Below the pieces are notes generated by a model. The model had not been told where the DNA came from and made no database searches. It saw nothing but the letters and a program-made list of their open reading frames with translations. This document shows positions 7,981 to 16,596 of a stretch of 64,000 bases of DNA, one piece after another. Location of the stretch: NCBI GenBank assembly GCA_026705465.1, contig JAPPAP010000025.1, positions 124,001 through 188,000 of the forward strand. The letters are read 5' to 3'. A program made the position numbers and the translations under genes. This stretch comes from a bacterium (GTDB taxonomy: Bacteria > Actinomycetota > Acidimicrobiia > Acidimicrobiales > Bin134). Within the stretch, counting starts at the first letter, position 1. Every line of letters begins with the position of its first letter.

Positions 7981-8574
7981 ATAGCTTCGGCAGATGCTGA
8001 GCCCCGGATCAACGACCGGATCAGAGCCAGAGAGGTGCGGCTCGTTGGTGAGGATGGACAGCAGATAGGCATTACGCTGCTGCCTGAGGCGTTGGACATG
8101 GCCCGTGATGCCGGCCTGGACCTGGTGGAGGTGGCTGAGAAGGCGAACCCCCCGGTGTGTCGGATCATGGACTACGGCAAGTACAAGTACGAGGCCGCCC
8201 AACGGGCCAAGGAGTCTCGACGAAACAGCACCAACATCATTGTCAAGGAGATGAAGTACCGGCCCAAGATCGGACCTGGTGACTTCGAGACCAAGACACG
8301 CAAGGTGCGGGGTTTTTTGGAAGAAGGCTCCAAAGTCAAGGTCACGATCATGTTCCGCGGCCGCGAGGTGCAACATCCCGAGTTGGGGAGGCGCATTCTC
8401 GATGACATTGCCGACGAGGTAGAAGACGTGGCCAAGGTCGAGGTCTATCCGAGACTGGATGGTCGCAACATGGTCATGGTGCTGGGACCGGCGAAGAGGC
8501 AGTCCCGCAAACAGGCCGCCCGGTCGGCCAGCCAAGCGGCCGAAGAGGCGTCGGCAGCCGAATCTGCTCAATAA
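7981..8574 (+). CDS. infC: Translation initiation factor IF-3, probable AUA start
   Basis: IF-3 binds the 30S subunit and rejects wrong start codons and tRNAs. The conserved N-terminal segment [17 protein letters not shown] is encoded from about 7999 onward, so the first standard start in frame (GTG 8035) would cut it off. Between the TGA at 7972 and that GTG the only plausible start is ATA at 7981, preceded at four bases by GGTGATC (7970-7976), an exact match to the 16S anti-Shine-Dalgarno end. Rare start codons (AUU, AUC, AUA) in infC are known to allow IF-3 to repress its own translation. The linker and the C-terminal domain ([21 protein letters not shown]) are normal. Followed by rpmI and rplT. 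Identity is firm; start is inferred. Confidence 0.9.
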   Translation: MASADAEPRINDRIRAREVRLVGEDGQQIGITLLPEALDMARDAGLDLVEVAEKANPPVCRIMDYGKYKYEAAQRAKESRRNSTNIIVKEMKYRPKIGPGDFETKTRKVRGFLEEGSKVKVTIMFRGREVQHPELGRRILDDIADEVEDVAKVEVYPRLDGRNMVMVLGPAKRQSRKQAARSASQAAEEASAAESAQ

Positions 8575-8590
8575 AGCGCAGGCAACTGAT

Positions 8591-8785
8591 ATGCCCAAGA
8601 TGAAAACCCACCGAGGCGCGGCCAAGCGGTTCAAGACCACTGGCACCGGCAAGATCCGCCGTCGCAGCGCCTACAAGAACCACATTCTCGAGAAGAAGGC
8701 CCCCAAACGCAAGCGCCAGCTGCGCGGCCCGGCCCAGGTGTCGGCTGCCGACGCCCCGGCCGTGAAGCGCCAGTTGGGCTTGTAG
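8591..8785 (+). CDS. rpmI: 50S ribosomal protein L35
   Basis: 64 residues starting [15 protein letters not shown], the typical L35 opening, with the usual very basic composition and the KNHILEKK segment. Start ATG at 8591 is chosen over a longer frame running back into infC. Sits between infC and rplT in the conserved order. Confidence 0.96.
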   Translation: MPKMKTHRGAAKRFKTTGTGKIRRRSAYKNHILEKKAPKRKRQLRGPAQVSAADAPAVKRQLGL

Positions 8786-8817
8786 CCGACGAGTACGAGT
8801 CCAAGGAGAAGCACACG

Positions 8818-9195
8818 ATGGCCAGAGTCAAGCGCGCCGTCACCGCCCGCAAGCGCCGCCGGGCGGTGGTGAAGCGGGCCAAAGGGTATTACGGCAACAA
8901 GAGCCGCACCTTCCGGGGTGCCAACGAGCAGTTGATGCACAGCGGCCAGTACGCCTTCCGGGATCGCCGGGCCCGCAAAGGCGAGTTCCGCCGCCTGTGG
9001 ATCCAGCGCATCAACGCCGCCTGCCGCCAGAACGGCACCACCTACAGCCGGTTCATCAATGGCCTGAAGCTGGCCGACGTCGAGGTCGACCGCAAGATCT
9101 TGGCCGAGCTGGCCGTCAACGACCCGGCTGCGTTCACCGCGCTGGTCGAGGTCGCCAAAGCTGCGGCCGAGCAAGAGGCCGCCTCGGTGGGGTAG
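8818..9195 (+). CDS. rplT: 50S ribosomal protein L20
   Basis: 125 residues. [30 protein letters not shown]-type N terminus and the [15 protein letters not shown] and INAACR segments identify L20, a 23S rRNA-binding assembly protein that in several bacteria also represses its own operon through the leader. A clear AAGGAG lies 11 bases upstream of the ATG. Confidence 0.97.
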   Translation: MARVKRAVTARKRRRAVVKRAKGYYGNKSRTFRGANEQLMHSGQYAFRDRRARKGEFRRLWIQRINAACRQNGTTYSRFINGLKLADVEVDRKILAELAVNDPAAFTALVEVAKAAAEQEAASVG

Positions 9196-9197
9196 CG

Positions 9198-9926
9198 CTG
9201 AACCTCAGCGCCAAAAACCCCCGAATAGCGGAACTTCGCCGCCTCGTCCGCAACCGCCGAGATCGCGCCGAGGCCGGTAAGTTCGTCATCGACGGCCCGC
9301 AACTGCTGGTCGAAGCGGTGGCGGCCGGTTTGGAGATCGTGGACGTATTCGTGGAGCCGGTGATCGACCTGTGGGCCGACCTGGGAGTTTCAGTGGATGC
9401 CCCTACCTGGACAGTAGGCGACGGCGTGCTGGCCAAGGTGGGCTCGGTGGTCACCCCTCAAGGAGTCATGGCCACCGCCCGCATTCCCGATTTGGCACCG
9501 CTGGCTGAAGGAGACTTCATCGTTGAGCTGGCCGGAGTAGCCGATCCTGGCAACGCGGGCACCATCGTCCGCAGCGCGGTCGCCGCGGGTGCCCAGGCCG
9601 TGGTGTTCAGCCCCGGGTCGGTGGATCCTTGGAACCCCAAGACCGTTCGGGCATCAGCTGGCGCCTTGTTCCGTGTCCCGCTGACCGTAGAGGCACTAGT
9701 GGGGGAGCGCATCGGCACCGATCCCCACCAGGGCGAGCCCTGCGACCAAGTCGACCTCTCCGGACCCCTCACCCTGGTGGTGGGCAACGAGGCCCACGGC
9801 CTCGATCAGGGCGCTTCGGTCGACCGCTGGGTGTCCATCCCCATGGCCGAGTCGGTGGAGTCCCTCAACGTGGCCTCGGCCGCTGCGGTGATCTGCTTCG
9901 AGGTCGCCCGCCAGCGCCGCAGCTGA
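9198..9926 (+). CDS. SpoU/TrmH-family RNA 2'-O-methyltransferase
   Basis: About 242 residues if translation starts at CTG 9198, three bases after the rplT stop; no ATG, GTG or TTG lies in a suitable place, and the typical opening LSAKNPRIAELRRL begins there. The N-terminal substrate-binding part (FVIDGPQLLVEA) and the knotted SPOUT domain with ELAGVADPGNAGTIVRSA, VVGNEAHGL and IPMAESVESLNVASAA are all present. The enzyme methylates a ribose in 23S rRNA or tRNA; the target cannot be told. A trmH gene after rplT is common in actinobacteria. Confidence 0.88.
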   Translation: MNLSAKNPRIAELRRLVRNRRDRAEAGKFVIDGPQLLVEAVAAGLEIVDVFVEPVIDLWADLGVSVDAPTWTVGDGVLAKVGSVVTPQGVMATARIPDLAPLAEGDFIVELAGVADPGNAGTIVRSAVAAGAQAVVFSPGSVDPWNPKTVRASAGALFRVPLTVEALVGERIGTDPHQGEPCDQVDLSGPLTLVVGNEAHGLDQGASVDRWVSIPMAESVESLNVASAAAVICFEVARQRRS

Positions 9927-9944
9927 GCTGCTGGATTCTGGGGT

Positions 9945-11336
9945 CTAGCCGATGACGGGGCCGATGGCCGCTGGCTGAGCCCGTAGTGCCTCGATCTCAG
10001 CCACCGCCTCGTCGGAGAGCTCGCGGATGCCGATGAACTCTTCGAGGTTGTAGTGGAGGTTGATGATCCGCATTTCCTCCCGGCTCAAAACGATGTGGTC
10101 GAGGCCGGGCTGGTGCAGGCCTCGCTGGGCCCGTTGAAGGTTGGACAGATCCTGGTCGAACACCAGGTTCATGGAGGCCTCCTCAGCGGGGATAACAGCC
10201 TGCATCGGCGGGGTCCGGTTGGTGTCCGGTGGGCGCCGGTCGAGGTGTAGCAAGTCCATGTAGGCATCGTCGGGGGTGTCGCCGGGCCGGGACCGCAGCA
10301 CGGTGATGCTGTCGCACATCACGATCACCGTGATGTTGGGGAACAGGTTGAACTGGAACAAATCCAGCATCTGCGACTGGTCGAAACTGTCGAGGTCGAG
10401 GCCCTTGTCCGCGGTCTGGGTCCGAACCAGGCCCTCCAGCACGTCGCGCACACTGCCCCCGTCGGGAACCGGCGGGCACGGCCCCGGGTTCTCGGAGTCC
10501 TGGCCGTAGCGGGCGCTCTGGGTGACGATGATGGACTCCCAGATCTCCTGGTCGGTGGCCCCATCGCGCAGCCGGGGACTGGGGACGCCATAGGGCTGGT
10601 GCAATGAGCCGTGGCGACCGTAGAGCCGGTTCACCGAGTTGACGTCGTCGCAGCTGGGCAGCATCTCCCGATGGATGCCCTGCACGTGGTAAGTCTCGCT
10701 GAACGCCTCGATGAGGGTCTTCCAGTTGCACGGCAGAGGCACGGTGAGGTCGTAGGCGCAGGCGTATTCGTCCATGCGGGCCCACTCCAGCAGGCCGGGA
10801 ATGGCCTCCAGGTAGTCGTCCAGGGGCTCGGCGTCGAGGTCGAGGTTCACGAACACCAGCGGCCCCCAGGTGCCCACCTGCACGGGGAACAGCGGGTAGT
10901 CGTCGTTGCGCAGCGCCCCGAAGCCCCGGCGCGACGGCACCTCCCGCAGCTTGCCGTCCAGCGTCCAGCTCCACCGGTGATAGATGCAGCGAAGCTCGGT
11001 GAGCCCCGAGCCCGAGCCGGTGCACAGCACGTTGCCCCGGTGGCGGCACACGTTCTGGAACCCCCGCAGCACCCCGTCGTCGCCCCGCACGATGAGCACC
11101 GACAGGTTGCCCACCGAGTACTCGAACCAGTCGCCCGGCGACGGCACATGATCGACGGTGCAGGCCAGCTGCCAGGCCCGGGGCCACACGTGGGCCATTT
11201 CCAGCTCGGCCCATTCCGGGGAGATGTAGCGGTGGGTGGGCACCTCGACAGGCGTGCGCCGGGGCGGGACCGCTCCGATGGCGGTTCCCACCGGGGCATC
11301 GTTGGTGAGCTCATGGCCGATCTGGATTTTCGCCAT
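9945..11336 (-). CDS. Rieske non-heme iron aromatic-ring oxygenase, alpha subunit
   Basis: 463 residues. Such enzymes add O2 to aromatic or related substrates using electrons from a separate reductase. The Rieske [2Fe-2S] ligands are visible as C97-x-H99 and C117-x2-H120, and the mononuclear iron site as ETYHVQGIHREM (His-x4-His) in the catalytic domain. No beta subunit, ferredoxin or reductase gene is adjacent, so electron partners must be encoded elsewhere and the substrate is unknown. The ATG is preceded by a TANNNT box at six bases and no ribosome binding site. Confidence 0.88.
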   Translation of the reverse strand: MAKIQIGHELTNDAPVGTAIGAVPPRRTPVEVPTHRYISPEWAELEMAHVWPRAWQLACTVDHVPSPGDWFEYSVGNLSVLIVRGDDGVLRGFQNVCRHRGNVLCTGSGSGLTELRCIYHRWSWTLDGKLREVPSRRGFGALRNDDYPLFPVQVGTWGPLVFVNLDLDAEPLDDYLEAIPGLLEWARMDEYACAYDLTVPLPCNWKTLIEAFSETYHVQGIHREMLPSCDDVNSVNRLYGRHGSLHQPYGVPSPRLRDGATDQEIWESIIVTQSARYGQDSENPGPCPPVPDGGSVRDVLEGLVRTQTADKGLDLDSFDQSQMLDLFQFNLFPNITVIVMCDSITVLRSRPGDTPDDAYMDLLHLDRRPPDTNRTPPMQAVIPAEEASMNLVFDQDLSNLQRAQRGLHQPGLDHIVLSREEMRIINLHYNLEEFIGIRELSDEAVAEIEALRAQPAAIGPVIG

Positions 11337-11342
11337 GGCTAA

Positions 11343-11348
11343 AGCGTA
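11343..11348 (-). promoter_or_regulatory. Candidate -10 box for the leaderless Rieske oxygenase gene
   Basis: On the minus strand TACGCT is followed by six bases and then the ATG. No ribosome binding site is present. Confidence 0.4.
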
Positions 11349-11397
11349 GGCGGGTTGACCGAGGCGGCCTCAGCAGTCCCGTAGTCTTTAATCCCGT

Positions 11398-12543
11398 ATG
11401 GGACCGGGCGAAGCCATTGTGTTCACAGTCGGGGCGCTGGTTGCATTGGGCACGCTCCTTGCTGCCATCCAGACCGTGGTGGTGCCCCGAGCCGAGCGCA
11501 GCTTGTTGATCCGCTTCGTGTATGTGGGCATGTGGATGTTGTTCTCGGTGCTTGCCCGCCGCCGAAAGAGCTATGAGGCCAAAGATGCCCTGCTGGCCCG
11601 CTACGCCCCAACCACGCTCATGTTCTTGCCAGTGGTTTGGGCCACCGGAGTGATCTACGGGTTCTCGCTGATGTTCTGGGCGCTGGATGTGCGTCCGTAT
11701 CGCGAGGCCTTGACACTGAGCGGATGGTCGCTCACAACCTTGGGCTATCGGGTGACCACCGACTTTTTCACCCTGACGCTGGCCGGGTTCGAAGCACTCA
11801 TCGGCTTGGGCATAGTGGCCTTCTTGATCAGCTTCTTGCCCACCATGTACAGCGCGTTCAGCGCTCGGGAGTCGGCCGTGGCTCGCCTGGAGATCAGAGC
11901 CGGAACCCCGCCCACACCCGAGGCCATGATCATCCTGGCCCACGAGACCGGCGGCCTCGAGAACATGGAGGAGACCTGGACCGAGTGGGAGCACTGGTTT
12001 ATCCACATTGAAGAAACCCACCAGTCTTATCCCGCATTGGCCTACTTCCGGTCGGTGCGCTCTGACCGGTCATGGGTGACCGCAGCAGGCTGCATCCTGG
12101 ACACTGCCGCCATCATGTTGTCGACGGTGGCGGTCCCCCATTCGCCCGCGGCGCCGTTCATGATCCGAGCGGGTTACGTGGCGCTGCGCAACATCGCCGA
12201 CTTCTTCGCCATCGACTACGACCCCGACCCGGCGCCCACGGACCCGATTTCCGTGCACCGCCACGAGTTCTACGAAACGTACGAGTATTTGCAGAATGAG
12301 GGGGTCCCGGTAGTGGGAGACCGCGACCAGGCGTGGCGCGACTACTCCGGATGGCGGGTGAACTACGACAACTGCCTGGTGGGATTGGCCTCAATCACTT
12401 CGGCACCTCCGGGCAAGTGGAGCACCGACCGGCCTTCTCCCTACCAACGTCTGCGCTTATTCCACCGTCCCCTGCGCCGCCCCCTGCCCCCGCTGTTGCG
12501 CGAGCTCCGGCGGCGGGGATTCGGCGCAGGGCGGCGGCGTTGA
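11398..12543 (+). CDS. Membrane protein resembling a two-helix potassium channel pore, altered filter
   Basis: 381 residues. Hydrophobic segments lie near residues 7-27, 40-52, 72-95 and 125-148. Between the last two is a pore-like loop, GWSLTTLGYRVTTDFF, which resembles the TxGYG filter of Ion_trans_2-type channels but has Arg118 where the second Gly should be. The remaining 230 residues are soluble, with a Glu/Trp-rich helical part, and end in a strongly basic tail. No ligand-binding TrkA domain is visible. It could be a channel relative with different selectivity or a pore-fold protein with another role. The gene stands alone between a divergent oxygenase and a nitronate monooxygenase. Confidence 0.55.
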   Translation: MGPGEAIVFTVGALVALGTLLAAIQTVVVPRAERSLLIRFVYVGMWMLFSVLARRRKSYEAKDALLARYAPTTLMFLPVVWATGVIYGFSLMFWALDVRPYREALTLSGWSLTTLGYRVTTDFFTLTLAGFEALIGLGIVAFLISFLPTMYSAFSARESAVARLEIRAGTPPTPEAMIILAHETGGLENMEETWTEWEHWFIHIEETHQSYPALAYFRSVRSDRSWVTAAGCILDTAAIMLSTVAVPHSPAAPFMIRAGYVALRNIADFFAIDYDPDPAPTDPISVHRHEFYETYEYLQNEGVPVVGDRDQAWRDYSGWRVNYDNCLVGLASITSAPPGKWSTDRPSPYQRLRLFHRPLRRPLPPLLRELRRRGFGAGRRR

Positions 12544-12580
12544 TTTCTCCAGGGACACCGAGGCCGATGAGGCTGGCGCA

Positions 12581-13510
12581 ATGAAGACTCGCATCACCGA
12601 GCTGTTGGGTATCGACATTCCCGTGGTGCAGGCCCCGATGGGCTACATCGCCCGAGCCCAGCTGGCCTCGGCGGTGTCCAACGCCGGTGGCATGGGCATA
12701 ATCGAGACCTCCTCGGGCCAGCTCGACGACATCAAGGTGGAGATCGCCAAGATGCGCGACCTCACCGACCGCCCCTGGGGCGTGAACATCGCCCAGTTGC
12801 TGGTGCCCGACGCCACGGTGATCGACTTCGTCATCGAGCATGGAGTGGGGTTTGTGACCACATCGGCGGGCGACCCCAATCGGTTCACCGCGATGCTCAA
12901 AGAGGCGGGGATCACGGTTTTCCATGTGGTGCCCACCCTGCGGGGGGCCATCAAGGCAGTGGATGCCGGGGTGGACGGGCTCATCGTGGAGGGGGTGGAA
13001 GGGGGCGGGTTCAAGAACCCCCACGGGTCGTCCACCATGGTGCTGACCCCACTGGTGGTGGCCGAAGTGGATGTGCCGGTCATCGCCGCCGGCGGGATCT
13101 GCGACGGGGTGTCGATGGCGGCTGCGCTAGTGCTGGGAGCCGACGGGGTGCAGATGGGCACCCGGATGCTGTCGGCCGCCGAGTCGCCGGTGCACGACAA
13201 CTGGAAGCAGGCGGTGGTAGCCGCGGCGGAAACCGACACCGTGTTGTTGAACCGGTTCGGCCGACCGGGCATGCGGGCGCTGCGCACCGACCTCACCGCC
13301 GAGTTGGAGCACCACGACCAAGTGCAGATGCCCGGCCTGGACCGTCTCATGGACCAGTACTTCGGCGGGCAGATGGACGTGGCTGTGCCCTTCGGCGGCC
13401 AGGTGATGGGCCGCATCGACGAGGTGCGCCCGGTGGCCGACATCCTGCGGGAGGCCTGGGACGACTGCCAGTCCCTATTGCGCCAACTGGGTCAGGCCGC
13501 GACGGGGTAG
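12581..13510 (+). CDS. Nitronate monooxygenase (2-nitropropane dioxygenase family)
   Basis: 309 residues. FMN-dependent TIM-barrel enzyme that oxidises alkyl nitronates such as propionate-3-nitronate, or a relative acting on other substrates. The start ITELLGIDIPVVQAPMG, the SAGDP turn, GVEGGGFKNPHG and the flavin phosphate-binding AAGGICDG and GADGVQMGTRM segments are typical. Follows the channel-like gene by 37 bases. Confidence 0.88.
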   Translation: MKTRITELLGIDIPVVQAPMGYIARAQLASAVSNAGGMGIIETSSGQLDDIKVEIAKMRDLTDRPWGVNIAQLLVPDATVIDFVIEHGVGFVTTSAGDPNRFTAMLKEAGITVFHVVPTLRGAIKAVDAGVDGLIVEGVEGGGFKNPHGSSTMVLTPLVVAEVDVPVIAAGGICDGVSMAAALVLGADGVQMGTRMLSAAESPVHDNWKQAVVAAAETDTVLLNRFGRPGMRALRTDLTAELEHHDQVQMPGLDRLMDQYFGGQMDVAVPFGGQVMGRIDEVRPVADILREAWDDCQSLLRQLGQAATG

Positions 13511-13530
13511 CCGGGCGGGAAGTCATCTTC

Positions 13531-14787
13531 ATGCTCTCCCGCACAATGCTCTCGCTTCTCCGCCGGTCAGGTAGCCGGCTGCAACTGATCCGCCTGCTCG
13601 GACCCGACCCTCGGGGTGTGCGCCAGTCGCTGGGGGCGCTGTGCATCTTGGCGGTGACCAGCGTGATCGCCGGGGTGGTGCTGGGTCGCAGCCACGAGCG
13701 ATTGGCCGAGCTGCCTGGCCTGCTGCTGCTGGTTCCGGCGGCCATCGCCTTGCCGGGGAAGATCTTCGGAGCGCTGGGCAGCCGGCTGGGCACCGCCATC
13801 CACACCGGCACGTTCCGGCTGTCGCTGCGCTCATCCAGCGTGGTGGGCCAGAACGTGTGGGCCTCGTTGGTCTTGACGCTCCTGATGACGCTGGTACTGG
13901 CCCTATTGGCCTCCGCGATGGCGTCGGGTATCGGGGTGGAGGGTGCCATCAGTGTGGCCGACTACGTGGTGGTGTCGGTGGTGGGGGGAACGCTGGCCTC
14001 GGTGTTCGTGCTCTTGGTGACGCTGGGCATGGCCACCGCGTCGGTGCGCTGGGGCCTCGACCCCGACAACGTGACCGCCCCCATGGTGACCGCAGCCGGC
14101 GACGTGTTGGCTCTGCCCGCGCTCATCCTGGCCTCCTATCTGGTGCGCCGCGACACGGTGACCCCGGTGGTCGCCGGGCTGTTGGCGGCCATCACGGTGG
14201 TTTCGCTGGCGGCCGCGTTCCGGTCCAAAGCCCCGCAGATCAAGACTGTGATGCGGGAGTCGGTCCCGGTTCTGGTGTTGGCCGGGTTCTTGTCGCTGAT
14301 GGCCGGGGTGACGGTGGAGAACCGGTTCGAGGTGTTCTCGGACCGACCAGTGCTGTTGGTGCTGGTGCCTGGCTATCTGGCCATCGCCGGAGCCTTGGGC
14401 GGCATCTTGGCCAATCGGCTGTCCAGCAAGCTTCACCTGGGCTTGATCGGCCCATCGGTGCTGCCCCAGCGGGGGGCCCGCACCGATGTGGGCGTGACCA
14501 TCGGGCTGGCGCTGCCGGTGTTCGCCATTGTGGCCCTGGTTTCGCAGGGGGCGGGTTCGCTGGTGGACCTGGCCGGACCAGGGGTGGGCCTGTTGGTGGG
14601 GGTCGCCCTGGTGGGCGGAGTCCTAGCGGTGATGGTCGCGGTGGCGGTGGCCTACTACGGGACCATCGCCGCGGTGCGATTCGGGGTCGATCCCGATTCA
14701 GTGGGCATTCCGACGGTGACCGCGGTGCTCGACCTGGTGGGAGCGCTCACGCTGGTATTCGCCATCGCGGTTTTGGGAGCAGGGTGA
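13531..14787 (+). CDS. MgtE/SLC41-like divalent cation transporter, two fused membrane domains
   Basis: 418 residues, almost wholly hydrophobic, with about ten membrane segments. Two halves carry the same MgtE-type signature: DPDNVTAPMVTAAGDVLALP in the first and DPDSVGIPTVTAVLDLVGA in the second. Bacterial MgtE has one such domain plus N and CBS domains and works as a dimer; here the domain is duplicated in one chain, as in eukaryotic SLC41, and the cytosolic N/CBS gate is absent. The gene immediately downstream encodes a soluble PhoU/TrkA-C protein that may supply the missing gate. Mg2+ or another divalent ion is the expected substrate. Confidence 0.8.
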   Translation: MLSRTMLSLLRRSGSRLQLIRLLGPDPRGVRQSLGALCILAVTSVIAGVVLGRSHERLAELPGLLLLVPAAIALPGKIFGALGSRLGTAIHTGTFRLSLRSSSVVGQNVWASLVLTLLMTLVLALLASAMASGIGVEGAISVADYVVVSVVGGTLASVFVLLVTLGMATASVRWGLDPDNVTAPMVTAAGDVLALPALILASYLVRRDTVTPVVAGLLAAITVVSLAAAFRSKAPQIKTVMRESVPVLVLAGFLSLMAGVTVENRFEVFSDRPVLLVLVPGYLAIAGALGGILANRLSSKLHLGLIGPSVLPQRGARTDVGVTIGLALPVFAIVALVSQGAGSLVDLAGPGVGLLVGVALVGGVLAVMVAVAVAYYGTIAAVRFGVDPDSVGIPTVTAVLDLVGALTLVFAIAVLGAG

Positions 14788-14838
14788 AAGGCCAATGACT
14801 CATTTTGAATCTGATGACTAACGTGGAGAGACCTGACA

Positions 14839-16065
14839 ATGGACGATAAACCCCGCAATCTTCGGGCCATGCTCGCCGAGGCCAAGGACCTCTCCGAGCT
14901 GATGGTCGATCTTGCCTACGCCGCCCTGTACTTCGGCGACCCGGACATGGCCACCGAAGTCGACGAACTCGAGATCCAGATGACTCAGCTGGTGCAGGAC
15001 ATGCGGGCGACCTGCATCATGGCCGTGCGCCACCCCCGCGAGGCCGAGGGCATGTCGTCGGTGCTCCAGGTGATCAGCGCCATCGAGCGGATCGCCAACG
15101 ACGCGGTGGACATCTCCCGGATCGTGTCCCGCCGGCTGGGAATCCCCGCCGAGTTGGTGGCCGACTTGTCCAGCGCTGAGGAGATCTCCCACCGCCTCGT
15201 TGTGCACGAGGGATCCCATATGGTGCGCCGCCCCCTGGGCGACTTGGAGTTGCCCGTGGTGGCCGGAATGCGGGTGATGGCTATCCGCCGGGAACGCAGT
15301 TGGATCACCGATGTACGGGGCGATCAGCTGATGATGCCCGGCGACGTGCTGTTCTTGCGGGGCTCACCCGCGGGCATCATGCGGCTGCACCAACTGGCCG
15401 CCGCGCCCATGTGGGAGGAGCCGGTGGCTCCCGAAGACCCTTGGATCTCCGATCTGGATCGGGCGGTGGACGTACTGGTGGAGATGAAGGACCTTTCGGA
15501 GGCCGCGGTTGGTTTGGCCTATTCGGCGCTAGTGCTCAACGACCGGGGCCTGGCCGCCCAGGTTCGGCTGCTGGAGGGCCGCCTCGACGAGATGAACCAC
15601 CAGTTGGAGCTGTGGGTGCTGCGGGCCGCGTCCAACAACATCGACCCCTCGCCGCTGCGGGGACTGCTGCATCTGGGCCAAGCAGCCGAGGACATCGGCG
15701 ACCAGGCCCGCCAGATGATCTCGCTGGTGGAACAAGGCGAAGAGGTCCACCCCATTCTGGAGATCGCCCTCGGCGACTCCGACGAGGTGGTGGTCGAGCT
15801 GCCAGTAGCCCGCCTGAGCGGTGCCGATGGGACCTCGCTCAAAGAACTGGGCCTCAACATCGAGCCCGGCTTCACCGTGCTGGCCATCCGCCGGGCCGGC
15901 CGCTACATCTACCGACCCCGGGGCAGCGCCGTGCTCTACGCCGGCGACGAGATCGTCGCCAGCGGCCCCGACGAAGGCCGCGAAGCCCTCTCCGAGCGCT
16001 TCGGCTGGAACCTGGTCCGCGAAGAAGAAGGCCTAGAAGACGAACTCCAACCCATGGGATCGTGA
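14839..16065 (+). CDS. Duplicated PhoU-like/TrkA-C regulatory protein
   Basis: 408 residues, soluble. The sequence repeats: EAKDLSELMVDLAYAALYFGD near residue 14 recurs as EMKDLSEAAVGLAYSALVLND near residue 217, each followed by PhoU-like helices and then a TrkA-C (RCK-C) beta domain (VVAGMRVMAIRRERSWI and IEPGFTVLAIRRAGRYI). TrkA-C domains bind small ligands and gate ion transporters. Placed 51 bases after the duplicated MgtE-like transporter, it is most likely its cytoplasmic regulatory subunit, the two repeats matching the two transporter halves. The function is inferred from domains and pairing. Confidence 0.75.
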   Translation: MDDKPRNLRAMLAEAKDLSELMVDLAYAALYFGDPDMATEVDELEIQMTQLVQDMRATCIMAVRHPREAEGMSSVLQVISAIERIANDAVDISRIVSRRLGIPAELVADLSSAEEISHRLVVHEGSHMVRRPLGDLELPVVAGMRVMAIRRERSWITDVRGDQLMMPGDVLFLRGSPAGIMRLHQLAAAPMWEEPVAPEDPWISDLDRAVDVLVEMKDLSEAAVGLAYSALVLNDRGLAAQVRLLEGRLDEMNHQLELWVLRAASNNIDPSPLRGLLHLGQAAEDIGDQARQMISLVEQGEEVHPILEIALGDSDEVVVELPVARLSGADGTSLKELGLNIEPGFTVLAIRRAGRYIYRPRGSAVLYAGDEIVASGPDEGREALSERFGWNLVREEEGLEDELQPMGS

Positions 16066-16099
16066 TAGTCGAAATTATCTGAAAGATCATGAAAACTGC

Positions 16100-16130
16100 T
16101 TGACCGAACTGGTTGCGGTATGGGCATACT
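16100..16130 (+). promoter_or_regulatory. Weak candidate promoter before the small ORF
   Basis: TTGACC (16100-16105) and CATACT (16125-16130) spaced by 19 bases, in the 531-base stretch between the PhoU/TrkA-C gene and sspE. The rest of that stretch holds the small ORF below and nothing else I recognise. Confidence 0.25.
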
Positions 16131-16220
16131 TGGCAGGTGTCAACGGCTACTAGGTCTATCCGCAAGAGTAGGTCCCGAAAGGTAGCCTCGTGGTTGTGGA
16201 AAAGACCCCGGAGGCCAGGC

Positions 16221-16469
16221 ATGCAGGATGACCTGGAACAGGTCAAGATGAACCGAGCCGCCTACGAGTCCGACCACCGTGTGCGCTTGGAGCGCGACGA
16301 CCGCGGCAGGATCGCCCTCATGCACGATGGCGATCTTGATGGTGTGTTTGACGACCTTGAAACTGCGAACATCGCAGGTTACGAGCAATTCGGCGAAGGC
16401 AAGTTTTCCCTCATCAGGATCGGCCGCGACTGCGCCGACTTCGGGGCCATGAACCGATCCGTCGGATAG
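16221..16469 (+). CDS. Small hypothetical protein
   Basis: 82 residues if started at ATG 16221 (the frame is open upstream to 16113). The part RIALMHDGDLDGVFDDLETANIAGYEQFGEGKFSLIRIG has the look of a short bacterial protein type in which a 'hydrophobic strand-DGE-variable-FDD...AGxxxFG...FLVRxI' unit stands alone. It lies at the left edge of the less GC-rich defence island, 127 bases upstream of sspE and in the same direction. No role can be assigned. Confidence 0.45.
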   Translation: MQDDLEQVKMNRAAYESDHRVRLERDDRGRIALMHDGDLDGVFDDLETANIAGYEQFGEGKFSLIRIGRDCADFGAMNRSVG

Positions 16470-16596
16470 TCATCCCAGCAAGTGCCAGCGACCCTTCATT
16501 CCAAGTCTGCATGAATGGTCTCCTTGTATGCGGGAAGCCGAGTCAAATGTGTCGACAGGCCAAGATGGCTGTGGTCCTGAGTGCAAGGAGTGACTG

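Noticed and set aside
16113-16220. Upstream part of the frame before the 82-residue ORF
   Set aside because: Arg/Ser-rich, no ribosome binding site, unlike the rest; ATG 16221 preferred.
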